Below, piece by piece: positions 37,535-44,994 of a DNA stretch of 64,000 nt (within the stretch, counting starts at the first letter, position 1; the number at the start of each line of letters is the position of its first letter). Position numbers and translations under genes: made by a program. The notes under the pieces were generated by a model that was not told where the DNA came from, ran no database searches, and saw nothing but the letters and a program-made list of their open reading frames with translations. The stretch comes from UBA11358 sp049517655 (GTDB lineage Bacteria; Verrucomicrobiota; Verrucomicrobiia; Limisphaerales; UBA11358): NCBI GenBank assembly GCA_049517655.1, contig JBEKRQ010000004.1, forward strand, positions 1 to 64,000, given 5' to 3'.

Positions 37535-37537
37535 GAA

Positions 37538-37690
37538 TCACATGAACGGGTAGAGCGCCCACACAATGCCGGAGCTGGCGCTGAGAATGAGAATGGCTCC
37601 CAGGAGCAGCAGCACCACAACCAGTGGAACCAGCCACCACTTCTTCTCCTGTGCGCAAAAGCGCAGGAATTCTTTAAGAACAGTCCACAT
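37538..37690 (-). CDS. DUF5989 (SxtK-like) small membrane protein
   Basis: The 50-residue protein from ATG 37688-37690 begins MWTVLKEFLRFCAQEKKWWL, then has one membrane helix PLVVVLLLLGAILILS and ends ALYPFM. This is the DUF5989 pattern, the family of SxtK, which accompanies carbamoyltransferases and SxtJ. The longer frame to 37747 adds 19 residues that do not fit. It is the first gene of the leftward operon and is only 3 bases from the carbamoyltransferase, so the products probably work together at the membrane. No activity is known for the family. Confidence 0.8.
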   Translation of the reverse strand: MWTVLKEFLRFCAQEKKWWLVPLVVVLLLLGAILILSASSGIVWALYPFM

Positions 37691-37836
37691 GGACGGCCAT
37701 GTTCTAGCGGTTCCGGCGGGTGCCAGCAATAACGAAGCCGATTTCAATCCGCTGGCTCATTGCAATTGCCAGAGACACCAACCGTTAGTTGCAAGATCCA
37801 ATAACACCGGAAAATTTTGTTTTTCAGCGCGCAATT

Positions 37837-37884
37837 GAAATTTCTTGTCACCTTTTCAGCTCGGTCAGCCACTCATGCGGTGAT
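37837..37884 (+). promoter_or_regulatory. Conserved leader of the sigma-factor gene (also present at 32803)
   Basis: The leader contains TTGTCACCTTTTCAGCTC, then ACTCATGCGGTGAT directly before the ATG. It is about as well conserved between the two copies as the coding part. GTCACC and GGTGA(C/T) are inverted copies about 23-25 bases apart. It could be a self-recognised sigma promoter, an operator or an mRNA structure; the sequence does not decide. Confidence 0.5.
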
Positions 37885-39516
37885 ATGATGACAATTAGAG
37901 CTATGTCCGCTGCAACCCGCAACGACGCCGAATTGGTAAGCGAAAGCCTCTCCGGTAATCGCGACGCCTTCGGGCAAATCGTCGCGCGCTATCAATCGCT
38001 CGTCTGTTCGCTGGCTTACAGCGCCACCGGCAGCCTGAGCCAGAGCGAAGATTTGGCACAGGACACTTTTATCACGGCGTGGAAGCAATTGCGCAATTTA
38101 CGCGAGCCGGAAAAATTGCGCGCCTGGCTTTGCGGCATTGCAAGAAATCTCATCCACAACTGGTTTCGCCGTCAGGGCCGCGAACCGAGCCACGCCGCGG
38201 AAACACTCGAGACTGTTGCTGAATTCTGCGCGCCCGAACCTCTGCTTGTTGACCATATCATCAGCCGTGAAGAGGAAGCCATTCTATGGCGTTCACTCGA
38301 GCGCATTCCGGAAATTTATCGTGAGCCGCTGATTTTGTTTTATCGCGAGCATCAGTCCGTTGAAGCCGTAGCGCAGAATTTGGAGTTGAGCGGGGACGCT
38401 GTGAAACAAAGGCTTTCACGTGGGCGAGAACTTTTACACGAACAAGTCCTCGCATTTGTCGAAGGCGCACTGGAGCGGACGAATCCAGGCAAGGCATTCA
38501 CGGTTGGCGTGCTGATGGCATTGCCGGTACTCACCATTTCCGCGAAGGCGGCGACGGCGGGTGTGACGGCGGCCAAAGGCGGTGCGACGGCCAAGGCGGC
38601 GGCGGCGACCGGGGTCTTGGGCGCGCTTTTCGGTTCCTTCCTTATGATTTTCGGAAATTACGTCGCCTATCGCATGAGGCTCGACGCCGCGCGGTCCGAT
38701 CGTGAACGTGAGTTCATCAAACATTTTTACGGCCGGCTGTGGGCCTGTATTTTTGGGTTCGGCCTTGCGTTTGTGCCGGTGATGCTGTTCGCCTCGAAAT
38801 ATGCGAGAACGCATCCGCTGTTGATCACAGCGCTGATCGGCGGCCTGTCGGGAGTTTACACACTGGCCATCATCGTGCTTTCGGTCTGGTCCATGCAGGA
38901 ACGCCGCAAAATTCTCGCCGAATTTGGTGCCCAGGAACTCACGACGGCGTCCACAAAGCCGGTTTGGGAATATCGCAGCCAATTCGAATGGCTTGGATTG
39001 CCGCTGGTTCACATTCAAATCGGCGGCGGTCTTGCCGCGCAGCGAAAGCCGGTCAAGGCCTGGTTTGCCGCCGGTCGCAGCGCGGTGGGCGGTCTGTTTG
39101 CCTTCGGCGGAACGGCGATCGCTCCGGTCAGCTTGGGCGCTTGCGCCATTGGTTTGCTGCCGTTCGGCGGTTTGGCGGTGGGTTTGATCCCGGTGGGCGG
39201 ACTCGGCCTAGGCGTTTGGGCCTTCGGCGGGATGGCGCTCGGCTGGCAGGCGTATGGCGGTTGCGCGCTCGCGTGGAATGCCGCCGCCGGTGGTGCGGCC
39301 ATCGCGCGCGATTATGCCATCGGCAGTTTCGCCTGCGCCGTCCAAGCCAACAACGAAATCGCCTGGAATTTCATCAAATCACTGCCCTGGTTCCGGTACT
39401 CTGAAATCCTCGTGCGTTACATCATCGGGCTGCAACTGCTTTGGGTGGTTCCCCTGGTTTTTTGGTGGTGGATGATCCGGCGCGCGCACAGTCAGGAAGA
39501 ACTGGACGGTCAATAA
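37885..39516 (+). CDS. ECF-type RNA polymerase sigma factor with membrane and glycine-rich C-terminal extension
   Basis: The protein has 543 residues. Region 2 (about 10-85) reads GNRDAFGQIVARYQSLVCSL, SQSEDLAQDTFITAWKQL and FRAWLCGIARN-like LRAWLCGIARNLIHNWFRR. Region 4 (about 130-195) reads RIPEIYREPLILFYREHQSV, then LELSGDAVKQRLSRGRELL. The rest is not sigma: an Ala-rich stretch, two to three membrane helices, and a glycine-rich run of repeated AVGLIPVGG / GVWAFGGMALG units, then a last helix. Such fusions are frequent in Verrucomicrobia and suggest a sigma factor tethered to, and controlled from, the membrane. Start candidates are ATG 37885, 37888 and 37903; I took the first, as the upstream copy conserves it. 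The TPR gene follows after 21 bases, probably in one operon. Confidence 0.85.
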   Translation: MMTIRAMSAATRNDAELVSESLSGNRDAFGQIVARYQSLVCSLAYSATGSLSQSEDLAQDTFITAWKQLRNLREPEKLRAWLCGIARNLIHNWFRRQGREPSHAAETLETVAEFCAPEPLLVDHIISREEEAILWRSLERIPEIYREPLILFYREHQSVEAVAQNLELSGDAVKQRLSRGRELLHEQVLAFVEGALERTNPGKAFTVGVLMALPVLTISAKAATAGVTAAKGGATAKAAAATGVLGALFGSFLMIFGNYVAYRMRLDAARSDREREFIKHFYGRLWACIFGFGLAFVPVMLFASKYARTHPLLITALIGGLSGVYTLAIIVLSVWSMQERRKILAEFGAQELTTASTKPVWEYRSQFEWLGLPLVHIQIGGGLAAQRKPVKAWFAAGRSAVGGLFAFGGTAIAPVSLGACAIGLLPFGGLAVGLIPVGGLGLGVWAFGGMALGWQAYGGCALAWNAAAGGAAIARDYAIGSFACAVQANNEIAWNFIKSLPWFRYSEILVRYIIGLQLLWVVPLVFWWWMIRRAHSQEELDGQ

Positions 39517-39537
39517 CGTTTGCCGAAAGGAATGCCC

Positions 39538-40350
39538 ATGAAACGATTGATGTTGGTTTTCGTATTTGTCGTTGTGTTGAGCAGCGTGGCGTTCGTGGTC
39601 ACGCGGCAGAAGACACCGCCGGCAGCAAACCCGCCAGGCAAACAGACGTTGACGGACACTTCGCCGCCGGCGGTTCCGGAAACGCCGGCGTCGCCCCGGC
39701 CCGCCTCGCGGCCGGTGGCCGATGATTCCGCTGTTTCGCCGGGTTCAAGGCCGGCGCCGGTCGCGCTTCCGCCCGCCACCGCCGCCAAAACCGATTTCGA
39801 GCGCGCCATTGACCTGCTGGTTTCCCCGCACGCAACTTTCGAGCAGAAATGGGCCGTGTGGAAACAGTTGCGGGACGCGGGCGAACTGGATCAGGCCATC
39901 ACAGCGTTGGAAAAGGGTGCCGCAAACAATCCGGCTGCGCCTGAATACCAGACCGCGCTTGGGGAGGCTTACATCAATAAAATACCCACGTCCACCAATT
40001 CACAGGACCCCGCCATTTTGGGGCTGAAGGCCGACCAGAGCTTCGACAAGGCATTGAGCCTGGATCCTGCCAACTGGGAAGCGCAATTTTCCAAGGCAGC
40101 CGCCCTGTCTCACTGGCCGCCCGAACTGAACAAAGGCGAGGAGGTGATACAACGGTTGTCGAGCCTCATTGACCAACAGGAAACGATGCCGCCGCAGCCG
40201 CAGTTCGCCCAGACTTACGTCCTGTTGGGTGAGCAATATCAGAAGGCCGGCAACCCCGACTATGCCGAACAAGTCTGGCGACTTGGCGCGGCCCGGTTTC
40301 CCGGCGATCCAACGCTTCAGGGGAAAATCACCAACCCACCCCGTCAATAA
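39538..40350 (+). CDS. TPR-containing membrane-anchored protein
   Basis: The 270-residue protein has an uncleaved-looking N-terminal helix (MKRLMLVFVFVVVLSSVAFV), a Pro/Ala-rich linker (about 22-85), and TPR-like helices (DAGELDQAITALEKGAANNP, then LGLKADQSFDKALSLDPANW and EQVWRLGAARFPGDP). GAAAGGA lies 6 bases before ATG 39538, which decides the start over TTG 39520 and ATG 39532. It follows the sigma factor by 21 bases, so it is likely co-transcribed and may take part in its control or in what it regulates. This TPR arrangement (an enlarged GLKADQSFDKAL loop) is known in other Verrucomicrobia and Acidobacteria proteins of unknown function. Confidence 0.75.
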   Translation: MKRLMLVFVFVVVLSSVAFVVTRQKTPPAANPPGKQTLTDTSPPAVPETPASPRPASRPVADDSAVSPGSRPAPVALPPATAAKTDFERAIDLLVSPHATFEQKWAVWKQLRDAGELDQAITALEKGAANNPAAPEYQTALGEAYINKIPTSTNSQDPAILGLKADQSFDKALSLDPANWEAQFSKAAALSHWPPELNKGEEVIQRLSSLIDQQETMPPQPQFAQTYVLLGEQYQKAGNPDYAEQVWRLGAARFPGDPTLQGKITNPPRQ

Positions 40351-40445
40351 TGGGCTGTGAAATGGAAAACGTGATGTGCCGGTGCAACCGGAACCAGCCT
40401 TTCCAGCGAAATCGAAAATCAACCAAACAACCACAACACAAACGT

Positions 40446-41387
40446 ATGAAAATCAATCTGCGGATATTCACTTTCATGTTCATCGCCTTATGCGCGTCGG
40501 CTGTCTCTGGCGCGGAACCGATAAAGAGCGCCATCACCGGACATGGGTTCGTCGCGGATTTTTACTGCACGGAAGGTTCGTCCCCCAAGCCGGGGATTCT
40601 GTTTTTGGGCGGCTCGGAAGGGGGAAAACTGGAACATCATCTTCCGGAATTTTTCGCGACCAACGGATACGCCGTCCTGTCTTTGGCCTATTTCAAGGCG
40701 GAGGGATTGCCCGACACACTGGAGATGGTTCCGCTGGAGTATTTTGACAAGGCAATCGGGTGGCTGACGGACAACCAGAAGATACAGCATGGCGGAATAG
40801 TTGTGTATGGAGCTTCCAAGGGTGCGGAACTGGCGTTGTTGCTGGCTTCGAAAAAATCCGAAATTAAAGGAGTTATCGCGGTCGCCCCCAGCTCGGTGGT
40901 CTGGCAGGGCATGCCCAAAGCATTCTGGCCGCCGCCACAACCACGCTCCAGTTGGAGTCTTCAGGAAAAGCCCGTTCCTTTCGTGCCGTATGATTACAGC
41001 ATGAGATTCGATCCAGGCGACCCGCTGGCCATTTACAAATTTTACAAACAGTCACTGACACAAAAAGAATCCGTGGAAAAGGCAGCCATTGAGGTCGAGA
41101 AAATTCATGGCCCGGTGCTTCTTCTTTCCGGACATGATGACGGGCTGTGGCCATCCGAAGAAATGGGGGACGCGATCTGCAAGCGCCTCCAGGAAAAGGC
41201 GTTCAAATACAAGGTTGAGCACGTAAAATATAACGACGCCGGCCATACGTTAAATGAGTATTACATGCTCGGCGGAACACCGGAGGGCAACCGAAAAGCG
41301 AGAATTGATTCCACCGGGAGGATGCTTGAATTTCTCAAGATGGTGAACAAGTCCATTTCCGGCGACGCGGAGAAGTTGCACCGTTGA
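40446..41387 (+). CDS. Secreted alpha/beta hydrolase, BAAT C-terminal/acyl-CoA thioesterase-like
   Basis: The 313-residue protein has a signal peptide (MKINLRIFTFMFIALCASAV, cleaved near SGA). The catalytic triad is visible: Ser124 in YGASKGAELAL, Asp in LLLSGHDDGLWPS and His in YNDAGHTLNEYY. The sequence PGILFLGGSEGG and the VVWQGMP segment fit the BAAT_C (bile acid-CoA:amino acid transferase / acyl-CoA thioesterase) group. A Ser nucleophile, where some transferases have Cys, indicates hydrolysis. Being exported, it is more likely an esterase than a CoA enzyme. ATG 40446 is chosen for the signal peptide. It lies 95 bases after the TPR gene on the same strand. Confidence 0.8.
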   Translation: MKINLRIFTFMFIALCASAVSGAEPIKSAITGHGFVADFYCTEGSSPKPGILFLGGSEGGKLEHHLPEFFATNGYAVLSLAYFKAEGLPDTLEMVPLEYFDKAIGWLTDNQKIQHGGIVVYGASKGAELALLLASKKSEIKGVIAVAPSSVVWQGMPKAFWPPPQPRSSWSLQEKPVPFVPYDYSMRFDPGDPLAIYKFYKQSLTQKESVEKAAIEVEKIHGPVLLLSGHDDGLWPSEEMGDAICKRLQEKAFKYKVEHVKYNDAGHTLNEYYMLGGTPEGNRKARIDSTGRMLEFLKMVNKSISGDAEKLHR

Positions 41388-41431
41388 ACTTGATTGGTGG
41401 GGGACGCCGAAAATCAGGCGGGTTTTGACAA

Positions 41432-42814
41432 TCAAACCCGCGCGGCCAGTTCCTCCGCCGGATACGTCCAGATTTCCGCCAGCGTGGGATGATAATGCGG
41501 CATGGCGGCCAGCTCCCGCACGGTCATGTTTTTGGTCATTGCCGCAGCAATTTCATGAATAAGTTCGCCGCCAACCGGCCCGACGCAACTGCCACCGAGA
41601 ATTTCGCCTGACTTCGGGTCGGCCAGCAATTTCACGAGACCGTCCTTCGCTTCCATGATGAGCGACTTGCCGTGGTCGTTGAACGGATAGCTCGCCACCA
41701 GATAGGGAATGCCACGTGCCTTCGCTTCCTTTTCAGTCAAACCGACAAACGCCACCTGCGGCTCGGTGAACACGACGGAGATCAACGGCCGATAATCCAT
41801 CCGGCGTGGTGACTTTGGATTGGCAATGTTGTGCGCCGCAATTTCGCCCTGCTGGACCGCGATATGCACAATCTCATGCGGACTGGTGCAATCACCGGCG
41901 GTGTAAATGTGCGGTGCGCTGGTCTGCATCAACTCATTTGCAAGAATACGACCGTTTTCAGTTTTTACGCCGGCATTTTCCAAATCCAACGAAGCCGTGT
42001 TCGGCGCGCGACCGAGCGCGAACAGGATTTCTTCGGCGGAAACGGAAACCGTTTTGCCGTCGTGTTCGAATGAAACAGTTTTCAGTTTTCCCTTTCGCTT
42101 CGCATCCGCGAGCTTCGTTCCGGTGAAAACTTTGACGCCTTCCCGCCGGAAAACCTTTTCGATTTCAACCGCCGCATCGGGGTCGAATTCCTTCAAAATG
42201 TGTTCGCTGCGCTGGATGAGTGTGACCTTGACGCCGAACCGCGCGAAAAACTGGGCGAATTCGCACGCAATCGGCCCGCCGCCGAGCACGATGAGCGACT
42301 TCGGCAATCGCTGGAGCGCAAGCGCATCGTCGCTTGTCAAATAGCCGGCTTCACGGAGTGAGGGCAGGGGCGGTTGTGCAACAATCGAGCCGGTGGCGAT
42401 GATGAAATTTTTCGCCGTCAATTCTTTGCCGTCGCTCAATTCCAGCGTGTGCGCATCCAGAAAATGTGCATTGGCACGGAGGAATTCAAATCTGCCGTTG
42501 GCGAGTTGCTGCCGCCGGTAATCAGCGAATTCCCTGACGAGCGCATTTTTGCGCGCCATGACTTTTTTGAAATCAAAACCAACTTTTCCGGCTCGGATGC
42601 CCCAGGGTTCGGGATGACCAGCCAGATGCATCACTTCCGCCGCGTAAAGCAAAGCTTTCGTGGGCATGCAGCCGCGCAGGATGCACAGTCCGCCGACTTC
42701 CTTGCCGCCTTCGATGACGATTGCTTTCAAACCTGCGCCCGCCGCCGTCCGTGCTGCGGCGTAACCGGCGCTGCCGCCACCCAGAATCGCCACATCATAA
42801 TCAAATCGGTTCAT
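41432..42814 (-). CDS. Pyridine nucleotide-disulfide oxidoreductase (dihydrolipoyl dehydrogenase/mercuric reductase-like)
   Basis: The 460-residue FAD enzyme has VAILGGGSAGYAAARTAAGAG (FAD site, 8-28), the redox pair Cys44/Cys49 in GGLCILRGCMPTK, LIVLGGGPIACEFAQFFARFG (NAD(P)H site), IYTAGDCTSP, and the C-terminal His-Glu pair HYHPTLAEIWTY. This is the layout of class I disulfide reductases; no extra N-terminal metal-binding domain or C-terminal vicinal cysteines are present, so it is not MerA itself. Without E2 subunits nearby, the true substrate is open. The start is ATG 42812-42814; the tracked extension upstream to 42856 is not family-like. Divergent from the DUF5069 gene. Confidence 0.88.
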   Translation of the reverse strand: MNRFDYDVAILGGGSAGYAAARTAAGAGLKAIVIEGGKEVGGLCILRGCMPTKALLYAAEVMHLAGHPEPWGIRAGKVGFDFKKVMARKNALVREFADYRRQQLANGRFEFLRANAHFLDAHTLELSDGKELTAKNFIIATGSIVAQPPLPSLREAGYLTSDDALALQRLPKSLIVLGGGPIACEFAQFFARFGVKVTLIQRSEHILKEFDPDAAVEIEKVFRREGVKVFTGTKLADAKRKGKLKTVSFEHDGKTVSVSAEEILFALGRAPNTASLDLENAGVKTENGRILANELMQTSAPHIYTAGDCTSPHEIVHIAVQQGEIAAHNIANPKSPRRMDYRPLISVVFTEPQVAFVGLTEKEAKARGIPYLVASYPFNDHGKSLIMEAKDGLVKLLADPKSGEILGGSCVGPVGGELIHEIAAAMTKNMTVRELAAMPHYHPTLAEIWTYPAEELAARV

Positions 42815-42916
42815 GCGGAAGAAGATGGGAGCGCGCGGGAGAAATGCAAATTTCAAATTTTACCCCGGAAGGCTTTCGGGATTGAAATTCGGCGCGCACT
42901 TTTGGATGATGGTCAC

Positions 42917-43342
42917 ATGAACGACATTATTTATCCGCGCAGCCCGCGCGAAACGATGGACGGCTGGATGTATCTGCCGCGTTACATTGACAAAATCCGC
43001 CTGCACCTCTCCGGCAAACTGCATTCGGATTACACGGAAAATTTCGGCAAAGGTTTTGACGGCATGTGGCTCAAAGCCGCCGGCGTCGCGCACGAACAGA
43101 TGATTCAAGTCGTGAAAAATTCCATTACTGACGGCGAAGTGTGCGATTGGGTGCGCAAGAACGTCAAGAAATCCCCGGTGGAAAAAGCCGCGCACCGCAA
43201 CGACATATTGTGCCGGCCAAAAGCAGACGATGCGGAAGCCGTGGCTCGACTAAAAATGCGCAAGGAACAATGCGGCGCGGGAAACCGCGACGACATCAAA
43301 TGTTTTGTGGATGTGATTGACGCGGACGAGAAACGGATTTAG
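42917..43342 (+). CDS. DUF5069 protein
   Basis: The 141-residue soluble protein has the family start YPRSPRETMDGWMYLPRYID KIRLHL, then GKLHSDYTENFGKGFDGMWL and VCDWVRKNVKKSP. DUF5069 proteins are widespread in Verrucomicrobia and related phyla; no function is known to me. ATG 42917 gives the expected N-terminus. It is divergently placed to the disulfide reductase with about 100 bases between, and directly next to the integron-type site at 43347, whose left end lies 5 bases past its stop codon. Confidence 0.85.
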   Translation: MNDIIYPRSPRETMDGWMYLPRYIDKIRLHLSGKLHSDYTENFGKGFDGMWLKAAGVAHEQMIQVVKNSITDGEVCDWVRKNVKKSPVEKAAHRNDILCRPKADDAEAVARLKMRKEQCGAGNRDDIKCFVDVIDADEKRI

Positions 43343-43346
43343 TTCG

Positions 43347-43405
43347 GGCTGACGGTTGAGTTCAGTGGCGGCGTTTTCGCCGTCCGCTGCAATGATTGGT
43401 TGGCC
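43347..43405 (-). other. attC-like integron recombination site C
   Basis: The 59-bp symmetric site, read on the plus strand, is: R box GGCTGAC (43347-43353), 5-base spacer, L box AGTTCAG, central imperfect hairpin GGCGGCG-TTTT-CGCCGTC with unpaired bases, L box CTGCAAT, 5-base spacer, R box GTTGGCC (43399-43405). Spacing and size match attC (59-base elements); the R boxes deviate from consensus (GCCTAAC/GTTAGGC), so it may be decayed. It lies 17 bases downstream of the DUF3795 stop codon, where a cassette's own attC should be. Confidence 0.65.
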
Positions 43406-43422
43406 AACGGAACTTTTCTTTT

Positions 43423-43962
43423 TTAATTCAAGTTAATATTGGTATTTAAGGCCAAATCCTTGATTACTGCCTTCAAAACCCTTGCTTTTGATTTCATATC
43501 AGACTTATCGACTTTTTCACGTGCAAGTTTTTCTTCTGCTTCTTTTATCGCTTTGTTAATTAAGTCAATCGACATTCTTGCACAAATTTTACAATAAAGG
43601 TTCATTGATCGACCTTCATTATAATTCTGGAGTAGCTCTTCCACCAATGCCTGCCTTTCTTTTTGTTCCTTTAGCCAATTTTCCAGACCGACTTCATTGA
43701 TTTGACGTAAATTATCAGCAGCCGGAATCCACTCTACAACTTTTCTTCTCAAGAAGATTGCGCAATTAAATATTTCACTGCATTCGGTACAAGTCTCAAA
43801 TCCATGCTTCTTTACACAGCAATTCCAAATACTGCACCATGAGTGTTGTTCTCCTAATCTGCAACCAATGCATCTGCTCGGCGCTTTTGACTGATACTTG
43901 TTACATAATCCGCAATATAACCCGCAGCACCCGATGAGATTCTTTGCTTCACTACCTTTCAT
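43423..43962 (-). CDS. DUF3795-like cysteine-rich protein (integron cassette 2)
   Basis: The 179-residue protein from ATG 43960-43962 begins MKGSEAKNLIGCCGLYCGLC, then CIGCRLGEQHSWCSIWNCCV and CTECSEIFNCAIF, a Cys pattern as in DUF3795 proteins, which probably bind zinc or an iron-sulfur cluster. The C-terminal half is charged and helical. It is strongly AT-rich and unlike its neighbours in codon use, indicating transfer. It sits between two attC-like sites (43347-43405 after its end and 43993-44136 before its start) in the orientation of a mobile cassette gene. The frame open up to 44034 overlaps the attC. Function unknown. Confidence 0.8.
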   Translation of the reverse strand: MKGSEAKNLIGCCGLYCGLCNKYQSKAPSRCIGCRLGEQHSWCSIWNCCVKKHGFETCTECSEIFNCAIFLRRKVVEWIPAADNLRQINEVGLENWLKEQKERQALVEELLQNYNEGRSMNLYCKICARMSIDLINKAIKEAEEKLAREKVDKSDMKSKARVLKAVIKDLALNTNINLN

Positions 43963-43992
43963 TTTTTCACCGATTGTCTTTTTACAGTTGTT

Positions 43993-44136
43993 GTCTAATG
44001 ATCCAAAGCTGCCTGCCTCAACACAGCTCGGCAATAGCGAAGATGGGAGCCGCGGCGGATGTTGTTTGTTGAGATTGGCTCCAGCCTGCGGGGCCGTGGC
44101 CCCTTCGTCTCGGCGAAGGCCAGTGTGGTGTTAGGC
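43993..44136 (-). other. attC-like integron recombination site A
   Basis: On the plus strand it starts GTCTAAT-GATCC-AAAGCTG (43993-44011) and ends GTTAGGC (44130-44136). Read on the minus strand, the direction of the cassette genes, this is GCCTAAC to ATTAGAC, i.e. R'' to R'. At 144 bp it is in the range of long attC sites. The TAA stop codon of cassette gene 1 lies inside the R'' box (44131-44133), as is common in integron cassettes. The inner arm pairing is only partial to my eye. Confidence 0.7.
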
Positions 44137-44376
44137 ATCAGTTTTCGTATCACCTCGCTTCCGCCAGCAAAAACTGGCAAGGCCGATAATGGTAAATGTA
44201 AGCCAAGCCGTGTATGATGGAAACCAAACCGACCACCACCTGTCTGAAAAATACTCCGCCTCTGCTTTCTTCAATAAAAGCAACGCGACTAAATTTAAGG
44301 CTATCGTAATCGCTAGTCCAAACAATCCGATGAATGCGAACGAACCAGCCAGTTTGAATGATTTGCATGGCTTCAT
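44131..44376 (-). CDS. Two-helix membrane protein (integron cassette 1)
   Basis: The 81-residue protein has membrane helices at about 10-33 (GSFAFIGLFGLAITIALNLV) and 52-70 (YTAWLTFTIIGLASF), with a Lys/Arg-rich end RKRGDTKTDA. No family is recognised. AT-rich composition differs from the chromosome. It starts at ATG 44374-44376, 22 bases after the R box of attC site B, and its TAA stop is the TAA of the GCCTAAC box of site A. This is exactly the layout of a single-gene integron cassette. Small membrane proteins of unknown role are common cassette cargo. Confidence 0.75.
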   Translation of the reverse strand: MKPCKSFKLAGSFAFIGLFGLAITIALNLVALLLLKKAEAEYFSDRWWSVWFPSYTAWLTFTIIGLASFCWRKRGDTKTDA

Positions 44377-44397
44377 ATTTTAGGTGCGTGTGCTGAT

Positions 44398-44420
44398 GCC
44401 TAACGTTCCAAAGCTGAACC
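44398..44420 (-). other. attC-like site B, partial
   Basis: On the plus strand GCCTAAC (44398-44404), GTTCC, AAAGCTG. The seven-base AAAGCTG and the 5-base spacing are the same as in site A (GTCTAAT, GATCC, AAAGCTG). The other half of the site is not recognisable before the gene at 44525, so it is probably truncated. Confidence 0.6.
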
Positions 44421-44524
44421 ATGCCTGGTCGGTAATACAAGGACAAAACTTATTAAACGGCCGGAAGTTCAGGTTTGCCTCGCGCGGGAATTTTCTCTAT
44501 TCCTTGCGTGTCAGTTTTCATTGA

Positions 44525-44989
44525 ATGAAAAAAACGTTGAAATGGATTTTCGGCGCGGTCGTTGTGGCGTTCGCCCTGTTGCAATTCACAAACCCGGCGC
44601 GCACAAACCCGCCGGTCATTCACGATTTTTTGGCTGCAACCATGCCGCCGATTGAAATCACCGGGATGTTCCGCGCGACGTGTTATGATTGTCATTCCCA
44701 CCAAGTCAGATGGCCGTGGTATGGCCGCGTCGCGCCGGTGTCGTGGCTGGTGGCAGGTGATGTGAAGACGGCCCGGCGGTTTTTGAATTTTTCCGACTGG
44801 CCGGTTGATGATCCAGACCGCGCGGCGAACCGGTTGGAGAACATCAGCGAACAGTTGGGATATAACGAAATGCCGCCGGCCAATTACAAGCTGATGCATC
44901 CAGCCGCGCGGCTGACTGCCGCGCAACGCGAGCAACTCATTCAATGGGCGAACCAGAAAGCCGCGCAATTGAAGGCAAAGGGAAAATAA
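44525..44989 (+). CDS. Haem-binding domain protein (cytochrome c-like)
   Basis: The 154-residue protein has an N-terminal membrane or signal helix (LKWIFGAVVVAFALLQF) and a single covalent haem motif CYDCH (Cys53, Cys56, His57) followed by SHQVRWPWYGRVAPVSW and later YNEMPPANYKLMHPAARL, where the Met may be the second haem ligand. This is the Haem_bd type found next to oxidases or in periplasmic electron transfer. It should act in the periplasm. ATG 44525. Only 5 bases separate it from the esterase gene downstream, so they may be one operon, although the functions do not obviously connect. Confidence 0.85.
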   Translation: MKKTLKWIFGAVVVAFALLQFTNPARTNPPVIHDFLAATMPPIEITGMFRATCYDCHSHQVRWPWYGRVAPVSWLVAGDVKTARRFLNFSDWPVDDPDRAANRLENISEQLGYNEMPPANYKLMHPAARLTAAQREQLIQWANQKAAQLKAKGK

Positions 44990-44994
44990 CATTC

